A stretch of 20,852 nucleotides of DNA from a virus: the IMG/VR virus record IMGVR_UViG_3300005289_000599, positions 1-20,852 of that record; one strand, 5' to 3'. Below the pieces are notes generated by a model that made no database searches, was not told where the DNA came from, and saw only the letters and a program-made list of their open reading frames with translations. Every line of letters begins with the position of its first letter. The stretch's first letter is position 1. The translations under genes were made by a program, and so were the position numbers. Below are positions 15,331 to 20,852 of this stretch, piece by piece.

Positions 15331-15360
15331 TTGAAAATGGGCCAGAAAGATGAATAATTC
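15331..15360 (+). promoter_or_regulatory. Candidate late promoter (pR'-like)
   Basis: TTGAAA and TAATTC are 18 bp apart between the Q-like gene and a terminator at 15426, the layout of lambda pR' and tR'. Match to consensus is moderate. Confidence 0.35.
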
Positions 15361-15425
15361 ATTCATGCTTGGCAGAGCTGCGCCACGATGGCAGCGACGA
15401 AAAGCCTTTATCAAACAAATTACGA

Positions 15426-15449
15426 AACCTCGCTCCGGCGGGGTTTTTT
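15426..15449 (+). terminator. Intrinsic terminator (tR'-like)
   Basis: AACCTCGC-TCCG-GCGGGGTT forms an 8-bp stem (one G-T pair) followed by six T. It would stop short late transcripts unless an antiterminator acts, as tR' does in lambda. Confidence 0.85.
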
Positions 15450-15510
15450 ATTATTAATAAATAGTAAATGATATGTATCTTTTAAGATGCGAGCCACGTA
15501 GAGTGCCCCG

Positions 15511-15615
15511 GTGGTGAATCCCCCTCAGCGGTGGGGCGGCTAGGCAAAACGAGTCGGGTTTGTAAACGCGGTTCTGTGGTCTAGCACAGGGTCACCGGGA
15601 GGCACCCGGCACCAC
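15511..15615 (+). ncRNA. Structured RNA element, copy B
   Basis: This copy starts GTGGTGAATCCCCCT and ends CACCCGGCACCAC. Predicted pairings are the closing stem GTGGTG/CACCAC, the CCCC/GGGG arm with conserved GCGG in its loop, GCTAGGC (15539-15545) with GTCTAGC (15579-15585), and CCGGG-AGGCA-CCCGG. It lies 60 bp after the tR'-like terminator and no LexA box is visible before it. Confidence 0.75.
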
Positions 15616-15639
15616 AACCTCAGTATCGTCTATTTCTAA

Positions 15640-15662
15640 GACTGTCGATTGGCGGCCTTTTT
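15640..15662 (+). terminator. Degenerate terminator after RNA element B
   Basis: GACTGTC-GATT-GGCGGCC followed by five T corresponds to the better-paired terminator after element C; here one pair is lost and two are G-T. Confidence 0.5.
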
Positions 15663-15706
15663 GTTTTATATGATTCTGGTCTTCATAGTACCGCCGGTCT
15701 TTTTCG

Positions 15707-15735
15707 TTCATACTGAATAAATAAACAGATAAAGT
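15707..15735 (+). promoter_or_regulatory. LexA-like box and promoter before RNA element C
   Basis: TACTGAATAAATAAACAGAT (15711-15730) matches the LexA consensus at 15 of 20 positions with the correct CTG-N10-CAG spacing. It overlaps a possible promoter TTCATA-N17-TAAAGT. Element C starts about 35 bp later. Confidence 0.55.
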
Positions 15736-15768
15736 TAGCTTTATTGCAGGAAAGCGATTAGGCTGCGC

Positions 15769-15870
15769 CTGTGGTGAATCCCCCTAAGCGGTGGGGCGAC
15801 TAGACTGGGAGGTGAATGACGCGATTCTGTGGTCTAGCATAGAGTCACCGGGAGGCACCCGGCACTACAG
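15769..15870 (+). ncRNA. Structured RNA element, copy C
   Basis: The closing stem is CTGTGGTG with CACTACAG (8 pairs, one G-U). The other arms are CCCC/GGGG, CTAGAC (15800-15805) with GTCTAG (15832-15837), and CCGGG-AGGCA-CCCGG. A terminator follows at 15892 and a LexA-like box precedes it, so it looks like a complete small transcription unit. Confidence 0.78.
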
Positions 15871-15891
15871 TTCCATTACCACAGATTTTAA

Positions 15892-15914
15892 GGCTGCCGA
15901 TTGGCGGCCTTTTT
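15892..15914 (+). terminator. Terminator after RNA element C
   Basis: GGCTGCC-GATT-GGCGGCC, a 7-bp stem with one G-T pair, is followed by five T, 22 nt after the closing stem of element C. Confidence 0.8.
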
Positions 15915-15957
15915 GTTTTACATGACCTATGTCAGCAGAGCAGCGTTGGTCTTTTTG

Positions 15958-15986
15958 TTCATACTGAATAAATATACAGATATAAA
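15958..15986 (+). promoter_or_regulatory. LexA-like box and promoter before RNA element D
   Basis: TACTGAATAAATATACAGAT (15962-15981) matches the LexA consensus at 16 of 20 positions with CTG-N10-CAG. It lies in a possible promoter TTCATA-N17-TATAAA, in the same place as the box before element C. Confidence 0.6.
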
Positions 15987-16020
15987 TAGCTTTATGGCAG
16001 AAAGAAGACTAGGCTGTGCC

Positions 16021-16120
16021 TGTGATGAATCCCCCTATGCGGCGGGGCGACTAGACAGGCAGGTGAGTAGCGCGGGTCTGTGGTCTGGCGCAGAGTCACC
16101 GGGAGGCACCCGGCATCACA
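16021..16120 (+). ncRNA. Structured RNA element, copy D
   Basis: Here the closing stem is TGTGATG (16021-16027) with CATCACA (16114-16120): the G-to-A change on one side is matched by C-to-T on the other relative to B. CTAGAC (16051-16056) pairs with GTCTGG (16083-16088), and CCGGG/CCCGG is kept. No clear terminator follows. A small coding gene begins 130 nt later. Confidence 0.78.
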
Positions 16121-16249
16121 CCCAATCATGCATTTCTTTGTCCAGCCCTGATGTAGATTATGTAGCGCACAGCAAGCCTGGATTCCGGCTTACAGATTAG
16201 ATAATGTCGCCTTGAAGAGTTCTGTCAGAGCTTGCAGAGGACAATCCTT

Positions 16250-16441
16250 ATGAAAGAAGGTTTCTACTGGATACAGCACAACGGCAGGGTTCAGGTTGCT
16301 TATTACACCAATGGTGAGACCGAAGACCTTGAGACGGACCGAATCATAACGGGTATCTGGCATCTCACGCAGGATGATGATATTTGCGATAACGGAGAGG
16401 CTGAGATTTTAGCAGGACCGTTAACACCGCCACATATTTGA
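16250..16441 (+). CDS. Small conserved-looking phage protein
   Basis: This 63-residue protein (MKEGFYWIQHNGRVQVAYYTNGE ... ILAGPLTPPHI) starts at ATG 16250 with GAGG about 8 nt upstream; an earlier in-frame start lacks a site. The FYWIQHxGxVxVAYY pattern and the PLTPP end look like a small beta-rich protein found in other lambdoid prophages near the lysis genes. The function is unknown. It lies between RNA elements D and E. Confidence 0.7.
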   Translation: MKEGFYWIQHNGRVQVAYYTNGETEDLETDRIITGIWHLTQDDDICDNGEAEILAGPLTPPHI

Positions 16442-16485
16442 AAGAGACGCCGTTGCGCTTCAATATATGGTATAGGCTTAATCTT

Positions 16486-16583
16486 GGTGAATCCCCCTAC
16501 GCGGTGGGGCAATCCAGTTAAGGTTGTAAACAAGCTTGCGGCTCGTATAACTGGTAACGAGTCACCGGGAAGCACCCGGCACC
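16486..16583 (+). ncRNA. Structured RNA element, copy E
   Basis: The closing stem is short (GGTG/CACC). CCCC/GGGG is kept, the long arm uses CCAGTTA (16514-16520) with TAACTGG (16548-16554), unrelated in sequence to copies B-D but fully paired, and the last hairpin is CCGGG-AAGCA-CCCGG with one loop change. A strong terminator follows. It lies directly before the holin gene. Confidence 0.75.
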
Positions 16584-16613
16584 TATCTACATGTCCTTGA
16601 TCAACTTATTTTT

Positions 16614-16641
16614 GCCTGCTTTTACAAGCAGGCTTTTTTTT
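16614..16641 (+). terminator. Terminator after RNA element E
   Basis: GCCTGCTT-TTAC-AAGCAGGC forms a perfect 8-bp stem followed by eight T, 30 nt after element E and 41 nt before the holin start. Confidence 0.92.
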
Positions 16642-16682
16642 ATCCCTACTTTATGCACCCGCATCCCCGCGAGGTGAGAGAA

Positions 16683-16922
16683 ATGTCCCGTATGAGCAAA
16701 CTTGTCACCGGAGTCGCCCTCGGCACCTCAGGAGGAACCATCCTGAACGGCGTCCTCACAAAACTGAGCCCTGACGAATGGAGCGCCATCGGCGTACTGG
16801 CTGGCATTGCCGGGATCATCGTCACTGGGCTCATTAACTGGTATTTCAAACGTAAGGTCGCCAATGCGCAGGTTAAGGCGCTGGAGAAATATGGCCCGGC
16901 GGTGAAAGTTGGAGATGAATGA
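16683..16922 (+). CDS. S: S21-type pinholin with dual start
   Basis: This 79-residue protein has two membrane segments, about 5-24 (LVTGVALGTSGGTILNGVLT) and 33-56 (IGVLAGIAGIIVTGLINWYF), separated by KLSPDEW and followed by a basic tail. This matches the phage 21 holin S21, which makes small pores that depolarise the membrane and release SAR endolysins. The N-terminus MSRMSK has two start codons three codons apart with a basic residue between, like MKSMDK of S21, where the longer product acts as antiholin. The gene is directly followed by the endolysin. Confidence 0.9.
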   Translation: MSRMSKLVTGVALGTSGGTILNGVLTKLSPDEWSAIGVLAGIAGIIVTGLINWYFKRKVANAQVKALEKYGPAVKVGDE

Positions 16923-16923
16923 T

Positions 16924-17427
16924 ATGCCGATGACCAGTAGCTTTCGCAATAAACTGATCGCCGCAGCTGGTGGCGGCGCAATGCTGATTGCCTCGCTGTT
17001 TCTCGGTGGTAAGGATGGCGTCGAAGGGCGAAAGTATGAAGCCTATAAAGACGTCGCCGGGGTATTGACTGTCTGCGACGGCCATACGGGCCGGGACATC
17101 GTGAGAGGGAAGAAGTATACCGACCGCGAGTGTGACCAGTTGCTATGGAAAGACCTCCAGCCAGCCAAGCGTACGGTAGACAATCTGGTGAAGGTGCCGC
17201 TGGGAGAATATCAGCGCGCCGCGCTTTACAGCTTTGTCTTTAACGTTGGTTCTCACGCGTTCTCGAAGTCTACGCTGCTGCGCAAGCTGAACAAAGGCGA
17301 TCACGACGGCGCGTGCGAAGAGATGCGGCGCTGGGTTTACGCTGGTGGTATGAAGTGGAAAGGTCTCCAGAATCGGCGCGAGATGGAGCGATCGATGTGC
17401 CTGGCGGAGAGCAAACATGACCTTTAG
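16924..17427 (+). CDS. R: SAR endolysin, phage 21 R-type lysozyme
   Basis: This 167-residue protein is a glycoside hydrolase 24 lysozyme that cleaves peptidoglycan. Catalytic residues fit the T4/R21 pattern: E34, D43 and T49 in VEGRKYEAYKDVAGVLTVC. Residues about 8-29 (RNKLIAAAGGGAMLIASLFLGG) are only weakly hydrophobic and rich in Gly and Ala, the mark of a signal-arrest-release segment that tethers inactive enzyme until the pinholin acts. I choose ATG 16924, with GGAG 10 nt upstream, over 16915. It begins 1 nt after the holin stop, and its end overlaps Rz. Confidence 0.93.
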   Translation: MPMTSSFRNKLIAAAGGGAMLIASLFLGGKDGVEGRKYEAYKDVAGVLTVCDGHTGRDIVRGKKYTDRECDQLLWKDLQPAKRTVDNLVKVPLGEYQRAALYSFVFNVGSHAFSKSTLLRKLNKGDHDGACEEMRRWVYAGGMKWKGLQNRREMERSMCLAESKHDL

Positions 17428-17782
17428 CCTTCGAACGGTTCTGCTGATTGCTCTCGTGCTCATGCTGTTTGCTATTGGCTATGGCGAGCTACGGTATCGG
17501 AATGGCTGGTATGCCCACGCCGACCACATCAACGCCCTGGCCGCCGATAAGCGCGCCAAAGCAGAGAAGGCGATTCAGCCTGTTGAGCAGAAGGCCGCGC
17601 AGGCCAGTGACGAAGGCCGGATCATCTACCGAACCATAACCCGTGACGTGGTGAAATATGTTCAGTCTCCGGATCGTACTGTGTGCCAGTTTGACGATGC
17701 TGCTGTGCAGCTGCGCCAGCGTGCAATCGACACTGCCAACTCCATCAGCGGATTTGATGCAGGAGCCGTGCAGGGCAAGTAA
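17417..17782 (+). CDS. Rz: Rz-like inner-membrane spanin
   Basis: This 121-residue protein has an N-terminal membrane anchor (about 6-25, RTVLLIALVLMLFAIGYGEL) followed by a helical periplasmic region rich in Ala, Lys, Glu and Gln. With Rz1 it would span the periplasm and fuse the two membranes in the last step of lysis. It overlaps the endolysin gene by 11 nt and contains the start of Rz1 in another frame. Confidence 0.85.
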   Translation: MTFSLRTVLLIALVLMLFAIGYGELRYRNGWYAHADHINALAADKRAKAEKAIQPVEQKAAQASDEGRIIYRTITRDVVKYVQSPDRTVCQFDDAAVQLRQRAIDTANSISGFDAGAVQGK

Positions 17783-17897
17783 TGCAGGTACCAATAGCGA
17801 CGAAGACCTGCAGACTGATATCGAAACTGCGGAATGCCTGCGCCAGCTGCGGCTAGATAAATACCGCTGGCAGGCCTGGTACAACGCTGTGAAATGA
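17658..17897 (+). CDS. Rz1: Rz1-like outer-membrane spanin lipoprotein
   Basis: This 79-residue protein begins inside Rz in the +1 frame. It has a lipoprotein signal peptide with lipobox LCSC (C19 as the acylated residue), then SVQSTLPTPSADLMQEPC, as usual for Rz1. It runs 115 nt past the Rz stop, so its C-terminal half (EDLQTDIETAECLRQLRLDKYRWQAW) is not embedded; this is longer than the lambda Rz1 of about 60 residues and the tail is shared by many enterobacterial relatives. Confidence 0.85.
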   Translation: MFSLRIVLCASLTMLLCSCASVQSTLPTPSADLMQEPCRASNAGTNSDEDLQTDIETAECLRQLRLDKYRWQAWYNAVK

Positions 17898-18289
17898 ATA
17901 TCGGGACTCCCAATAGCAAAATTCATATGCGGGTTGGCTTGAAAAAATATCTTCATGCAAAAAAGTAGAGCAATATGCTATAGCTGAAGCATATATGCCA
18001 ATATATGTTCCATCCTGCGGTATAAATACAACCATTCCTTTTTTTTGAGTTTTTGTTTTTTTTTAACGTATAGACTCAACCCACCTTACCTGAATAGTCA
18101 TTCAGGCTGGTGTATCGGTTAGCATTCAGTCCTTGCTCTCCCGGGTGGCTCCGGAGCATCAAGACTTGAAAGATGAGCGGTACTTATAAAGGCCATGCAT
18201 TTGCATGGCCTTTTCTAAAAATTAGCGTTTAGCGATGTCAAGAACACGTTTGCCTTAAGACAGACGTATGACGGGATTGAGGCAAATCT
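17898..18289. other. Non-coding stretch after the lysis genes with hairpins
   Basis: No gene is supported here. The stretch holds a long T-rich tract (18040-18063), a perfect hairpin CCTGAAT-AGTC-ATTCAGG (18089-18106) and a terminator at 18189-18214. Confidence 0.6.
18189..18214 (+). terminator. Terminator after the lysis region
   Basis: GGCCATGCA-TT-TGCATGGCC, a perfect stem of 9 bp (7 bp if the loop opens), is followed by TTTTCT. Confidence 0.75.
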
Positions 18290-18517
18290 ATGAAAAAGGT
18301 TCTGGTTTTCTTTAATTCAAACCCTGCAGAGGTCGTTGAGACTCTGGAGGGTGTTACTACGATTGCGAGAAATTATCCTGGTGGCGAAGAAATGCATTTG
18401 CCAATATCACTTGCAGGCATTCACTCCATTACGGGCGATCAAATTGAAATATATGTCGCTTCTGACAGGGAGCTTTCGCGTGATGAAGTTGTAAATGCAG
18501 TGAATAAATTTCTGTAA
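18290..18517 (+). CDS. Hypothetical small protein
   Basis: This 75-residue protein (MKKVLVFFNSNPAEVVETLEGVTTIARNYPGGEEMHLPISLAGIHSI...) has GAGG 8 nt upstream of its ATG and a balanced composition suggesting a small alpha-beta fold. I recognise no family. It lies between the lysis genes and RNA element F, and could be late cargo. Confidence 0.65.
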   Translation: MKKVLVFFNSNPAEVVETLEGVTTIARNYPGGEEMHLPISLAGIHSITGDQIEIYVASDRELSRDEVVNAVNKFL

Positions 18518-18615
18518 AGTAGTTGAAACCTGGCTTTAAAAAGAAAGTTTGTGTTGCAAGCGAGCTTTTATGGAAATGAAACACGTTGGTGAGAATTTTT
18601 CCGCTAACATCAAAC

Positions 18616-18749
18616 TATGGTGAATCCCCCTAAGCGGTGGGGCTAATTAACCTGATGACTCTTCTTCACTGGCGCTCATCGTGAAAGTCTGAAGCAGCGA
18701 GTCACGGGTGGTTAACCCAAAGGCTCACCGGGAGGCACCCGGCACCATA
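18616..18749 (+). ncRNA. Structured RNA element, copy F (long form)
   Basis: At 134 nt this is the longest copy. The closing stem is TATGGTG (18616-18622) with CACCATA (18743-18749), with changes on both sides relative to other copies. The long arm is extended: TTAACC (18647-18652) with GGTTAA (18710-18715), then TGACTC (18656-18661) with GAGTCA (18699-18704), then TTCAC with GTGAA. The CCCC/GGGG and CCGGG/CCCGG hairpins are kept. A very strong terminator follows 5 nt later. Confidence 0.78.
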
Positions 18750-18754
18750 TGCCC

Positions 18755-18784
18755 AAAGCCCTTGTAGTGATACAGGGGCTTTTT
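18755..18784 (+). terminator. Terminator after RNA element F
   Basis: AAAGCCCTTGTA-GTGA-TACAGGGGCTTT forms a 12-bp stem with one G-T pair, ending in five T. It starts 5 nt after the closing stem of element F. Confidence 0.92.
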
Positions 18785-18979
18785 ATCGACATCAACGTGA
18801 GCAGAGCTAACATGGTGAGGTCACTATGCAAATGATTATGCAAGCAATTTCCTTGTGCATGCAGCGTCTGCAATATTGATGGTCTATAATTAATATACAG
18901 TTATGGTTGAGGACTATTAATCAAGAACTGCCACCTTTCTGGAGAATGGAAACGGTAAATAAATTAGAAGAGGTAAAAA

Positions 18980-19153
18980 ATGAAAATTGAAGATCTTACG
19001 CAAAAGGCAGAGGAAGACATTGCTGCTCTGATAGCCAAAAAAATTTCAGAACTACGAAAAAAAACCGGAAAAGAAATTTCTGAAATCCAATTTGTTGCTC
19101 GTGAAACGATGATAGGCCTTGAAGGTTACGACGTAAAAATTAAACTACTTTAA
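18980..19153 (+). CDS. Small coiled-coil-like protein, 57 residues
   Basis: This frame (MKIEDLTQKAEEDIAALIAKKISELRKKTGKEI...DVKIKLL) has AGAGG 6 nt before the ATG and a terminator 17 nt after the stop. The charged heptad-like pattern suggests a helix or coiled coil followed by a short strand. I know similar small genes before cos in lambdoid prophages but no function. Confidence 0.72.
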   Translation: MKIEDLTQKAEEDIAALIAKKISELRKKTGKEISEIQFVARETMIGLEGYDVKIKLL

Positions 19154-19170
19154 TCTCACCTTCTAAACAC

Positions 19171-19194
19171 AAGGTCGCAAAAGCGGCCTTTTTT
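19171..19194 (+). terminator. Terminator before cos
   Basis: AAGGTCGC-AAAA-GCGGCCTT forms an 8-bp stem with one T-G pair and is followed by T. Confidence 0.85.
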
Positions 19195-19243
19195 ATTGCA
19201 CATCGCATGCGTATCAATGCAATTAATATTCATTATCGTTTGC

Positions 19244-19437
19244 GGGTCCTTTCCGGCATATCGGCTTCATACGGGGCGGCGACCTCGCAGATTCGCGCTA
19301 TTTATGAAAATTTTCAGGTATTTGCCGTTTCCGTTCTTCTTCTTGCTATCCCGTTGTTTTTAAGAATCATCTTTCTTAAAAGAAAGGAAACGGTGATGCC
19401 ATAAAAGGGGAGCCTTACCCGTTGTCGTTTCCTTTCC
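19244..19437 (+). other. cos: Complete lambda-type cos site (cosQ, cosN, cosB)
   Basis: GGGTCCTTTCCGG at 19244-19256 is cosQ. The cosN core GGGCGGCGACCT at 19274-19285 is identical to the 12-base lambda cohesive end, flanked by ACG and CGC as in lambda. The cosB gpNu1-binding sites follow in lambda order: R3 CGTTTCCGTTCT (19326-19337), R2 inverted AGAAAGGAAACG (19381-19392) and R1 CGTTTCCTTTCC (19426-19437), with an A/T-rich stretch between R3 and R2 where IHF binds in lambda. Terminase would cut here to package DNA. Confidence 0.96.
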
Positions 19438-19459
19438 CTGTTTTGACCCTGGAGTACAT

Positions 19460-20005
19460 ATGGAGGTGAATAAAAAACGTCTCGCTGAGGTGTTCGGCGT
19501 CAGCGTACGCACGATTCAGAACTGGCAGGATCAGGGGATGCCGGTAGCGCGTGGAGGCGGGAAGGGGAATGAGGTGCTGTATGAATCCGCCGCCGTTATC
19601 GAATGGTATTCAGCGCGGGACGCTGCGATAGAAAATGAAAAATTACGGAAGGAGGTTGAAGACCTGCGGATTGCTTCAGAGTCTGACCTTCAGCCAGGCA
19701 CGATTGAATATGAGCGGCACCGTCTCACCCGAGCCCAGGCTGACGCTCAGGAACTTAAAAATGCCAAAGAGTCCGCTGAGGTGGTGGAGACCGCATTCTG
19801 CACGTTCGTGCTGTCGCGGATAGCCGGAGAAATTGCCAGTATTCTCGATGGAGTACCTCTGTCGGTTCAGCGGCGCTTCCCGGAGCTGGAAAACCGACAT
19901 ATTGATTTCCTTAAGAAGGACGTCATTAAGGCCATGAACAAAGCAGCTGCGCTGGATGAAATGATACCGGGGTTGCTGAGTGAATATATCGAACAGTCAG
20001 GTTAA
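19460..20005 (+). CDS. Nu1: Terminase small subunit gpNu1
   Basis: This 181-residue protein equals lambda gpNu1 in length and is highly similar throughout, with the N-terminal winged helix-turn-helix (MEVNKKRLAEVFGVSVRTIQNW) that binds the R sites of cosB, a Walker-like GGGKGNEV, a helical middle part (TIEYERHRLTRAQADAQELKN) and the C-terminal segment that binds gpA (LLSEYIEQSG). It begins 23 nt after the R1 site and GGAG precedes it. Confidence 0.97.
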   Translation: MEVNKKRLAEVFGVSVRTIQNWQDQGMPVARGGGKGNEVLYESAAVIEWYSARDAAIENEKLRKEVEDLRIASESDLQPGTIEYERHRLTRAQADAQELKNAKESAEVVETAFCTFVLSRIAGEIASILDGVPLSVQRRFPELENRHIDFLKKDVIKAMNKAAALDEMIPGLLSEYIEQSG

Positions 20006-20852
20006 GGGGCTGCAGCACTCTGCCAACGCTGGGCTCCGTTCATTGTACCGTCCGGAGCCGCAGACAGCTGTTGAGTGGGCAGACGATAACTACTATCTTC
20101 CGAAAGAGTCTGCATACCAGGAGGGGCGCTGGGAGACGCTGCCATTTCAGCGTGCAATCATGAATGCCATGGGCAACGACTATATTCGTGAAGTGAATGT
20201 CGTGAAATCTGCCCGTGTTGGCTATTCAAAGATGCTGCTCGGGGTTTATGCGTATTTCATCCAGCATAAGCAGCGAAACTCCCTTATCTGGTTGCCCACT
20301 GACGGCGATGCCGAAAACTTTATGAAGTCGCATGTCGAGCCGACAATCCGTGATATTCCCACCTTGCTGGCGCTGGCCCCCTGGTATGGCAAAAAACACC
20401 GGGACAATACCCTCAGTATGAAGCGTTTTTCAAACGGGCGTGGATTCTGGTGTCTGGGGGGAAAGGCCGCAAAAAACTATCGCGAGAAATCCGTCGATGT
20501 GGCGGGCTATGACGAACTGGCCGCCTTTGATGAAGATATCGAGAAAGAGGGCTCCCCGACGTTTCTGGGTGATAAGCGTATTGAGGGCTCGGTCTGGCCC
20601 AAGTCCATCCGCGGATCCACGCCAAAAGTCAGGGGCACCTGCCAGATTGAGCGTGCCGCGAAAGAGTCGCAGCATTTTTTGCGGTTCCACGTTCCCTGCC
20701 CGCATTGCGGGGAAGAGCAGTATCTGAAATTCGGCGATAAAGAAACGCCGTTCGGCTTCAAGTGGGTGCCGGGTGAGCCTGCCAGCGTGTTCTATCTTTG
20801 CGAGCATAACGCCTGCGTGATTAAGCAGCAGGAACTCGATTTTGCGCAGGCC
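19980..20852 (+). CDS. A: Terminase large subunit gpA (partial)
   Basis: This frame starts at GTG 19980, overlapping Nu1 by 26 nt as in lambda, and runs open to the window edge (291 codons of about 640). The product follows lambda gpA closely: MNISNSQV, the Walker A-like ATPase motif KSARVGYSK (about 76-84), VDVAGYDELAAFDEDIE with Walker B, and a zinc-finger-like CPHCGEEQYL. It is the packaging motor ATPase and, in the missing part, the cos endonuclease. Confidence 0.96.
   Translation, partial: MNISNSQVKGLQHSANAGLRSLYRPEPQTAVEWADDNYYLPKESAYQEGRWETLPFQRAIMNAMGNDYIREVNVVKSARVGYSKMLLGVYAYFIQHKQRNSLIWLPTDGDAENFMKSHVEPTIRDIPTLLALAPWYGKKHRDNTLSMKRFSNGRGFWCLGGKAAKNYREKSVDVAGYDELAAFDEDIEKEGSPTFLGDKRIEGSVWPKSIRGSTPKVRGTCQIERAAKESQHFLRFHVPCPHCGEEQYLKFGDKETPFGFKWVPGEPASVFYLCEHNACVIKQQELDFAQA

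Larger units (their letters stand above)
15511..16120 (+). repeat. Tandem array of about 255-bp units holding RNA elements B, C and D
   Basis: The element plus downstream flank is repeated with periods of about 260 and 251 bp. Shared flank sequences include GATTGGCGGCCTTTTTG after B and C, and TTCATACTGAATAAAT before C and D. The third unit is complete only in the RNA element. The units have diverged, so the duplication is not recent. Confidence 0.8.

Noticed and set aside
16021-16120. Possible tRNA gene
   Set aside because: The connectivity is cloverleaf-like, but there is no T-loop sequence, no anticodon arm of normal size and no CCA-type acceptor end conserved in all copies.
15901-16200. 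Plus-strand open frame of 99 codons
   Set aside because: It crosses a terminator, a LexA-like box and the whole of RNA element D, and has no ribosome binding site.
15511-16583. Possible CRISPR array
   Set aside because: The repeats are about 100 nt, structured, spaced by about 250 nt or irregularly, and share flanking terminators; there are no short spacers and no cas genes.
18881-18902. LexA box near the 57-residue gene
   Set aside because: Only the right half (ATATACAG) matches; the CTG half at the correct spacing is missing.
19207-19404. Open frame of 65 codons on the plus strand
   Set aside because: It runs through cosQ, cosN and the R3 and R2 sites of cosB, which explain the conserved sequence; no ribosome binding site is present.
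19441-19460. Further copy of the 21-bp motif (GTTTTGACC before Nu1)
   Set aside because: Only nine bases match, and lambda has a similar sequence at this place as part of cosB and the Nu1 leader.

Overview
The window is the left and central part of a lambdoid (lambda-like) prophage from a member of the Enterobacteriaceae, probably Enterobacter, Klebsiella or a relative. I infer this from the gene order, the lambda-type integrase, excisionase, cos site and terminase, and moderate GC; no host chromosomal gene is visible, so the genus is not fixed. The order is that of an integrated lambdoid phage: integration, leftward early genes, repressor, rightward early and replication genes, late regulator, lysis, cos, terminase.

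Positions 1-5100, mostly minus strand, form the leftward operon: int, xis, a large RecE-like protein whose nuclease domain is replaced by a DnaQ-type exonuclease, an Rrf2-like regulator without iron-sulfur cysteines, and very small genes. It starts at a promoter (5107-5137) whose spacer holds a palindromic operator. Positions 5200-5730 are the immunity region: a short DicA-like repressor without an autocleavage domain and a second, similar operator in the rightward promoter. Positions 5731-8818 are the rightward early operon: Cro-like, YdaT/CII-like, a DUF1376 replication protein, a DnaC-like helicase loader, a PerC-like and a DUF977 protein.

Positions 9060-10592 carry a cargo gene, a membrane CSS-EAL cyclic-di-GMP phosphodiesterase, followed by about 1.8 kb of AT-rich DNA without a convincing gene. 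Next is a LexA-box-controlled dinI-like gene with a small downstream gene that is a candidate antirepressor, then RusA, a DUF968 protein and a DUF1133 protein in the Q position. After this come the lysis cassette (S21-type holin, SAR endolysin, Rz, Rz1), a complete lambda-type cos site, Nu1 and the start of A.

The most striking content is a family of six structured RNA-like elements of about 98-134 nt: one at 11487-11586 on the minus strand, and five on the plus strand at 15511, 15769, 16021, 16486 and 18616. Their paired arms differ in sequence but keep base pairing in all copies, and at least four (B, C, E and F) are followed by terminator-like hairpins. Two have LexA-like boxes over a promoter-like sequence just upstream. 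I do not recognise the family by name. A second repeat, a 21-bp motif in four copies, lies just before or at the starts of four early genes, always in the direction of transcription.
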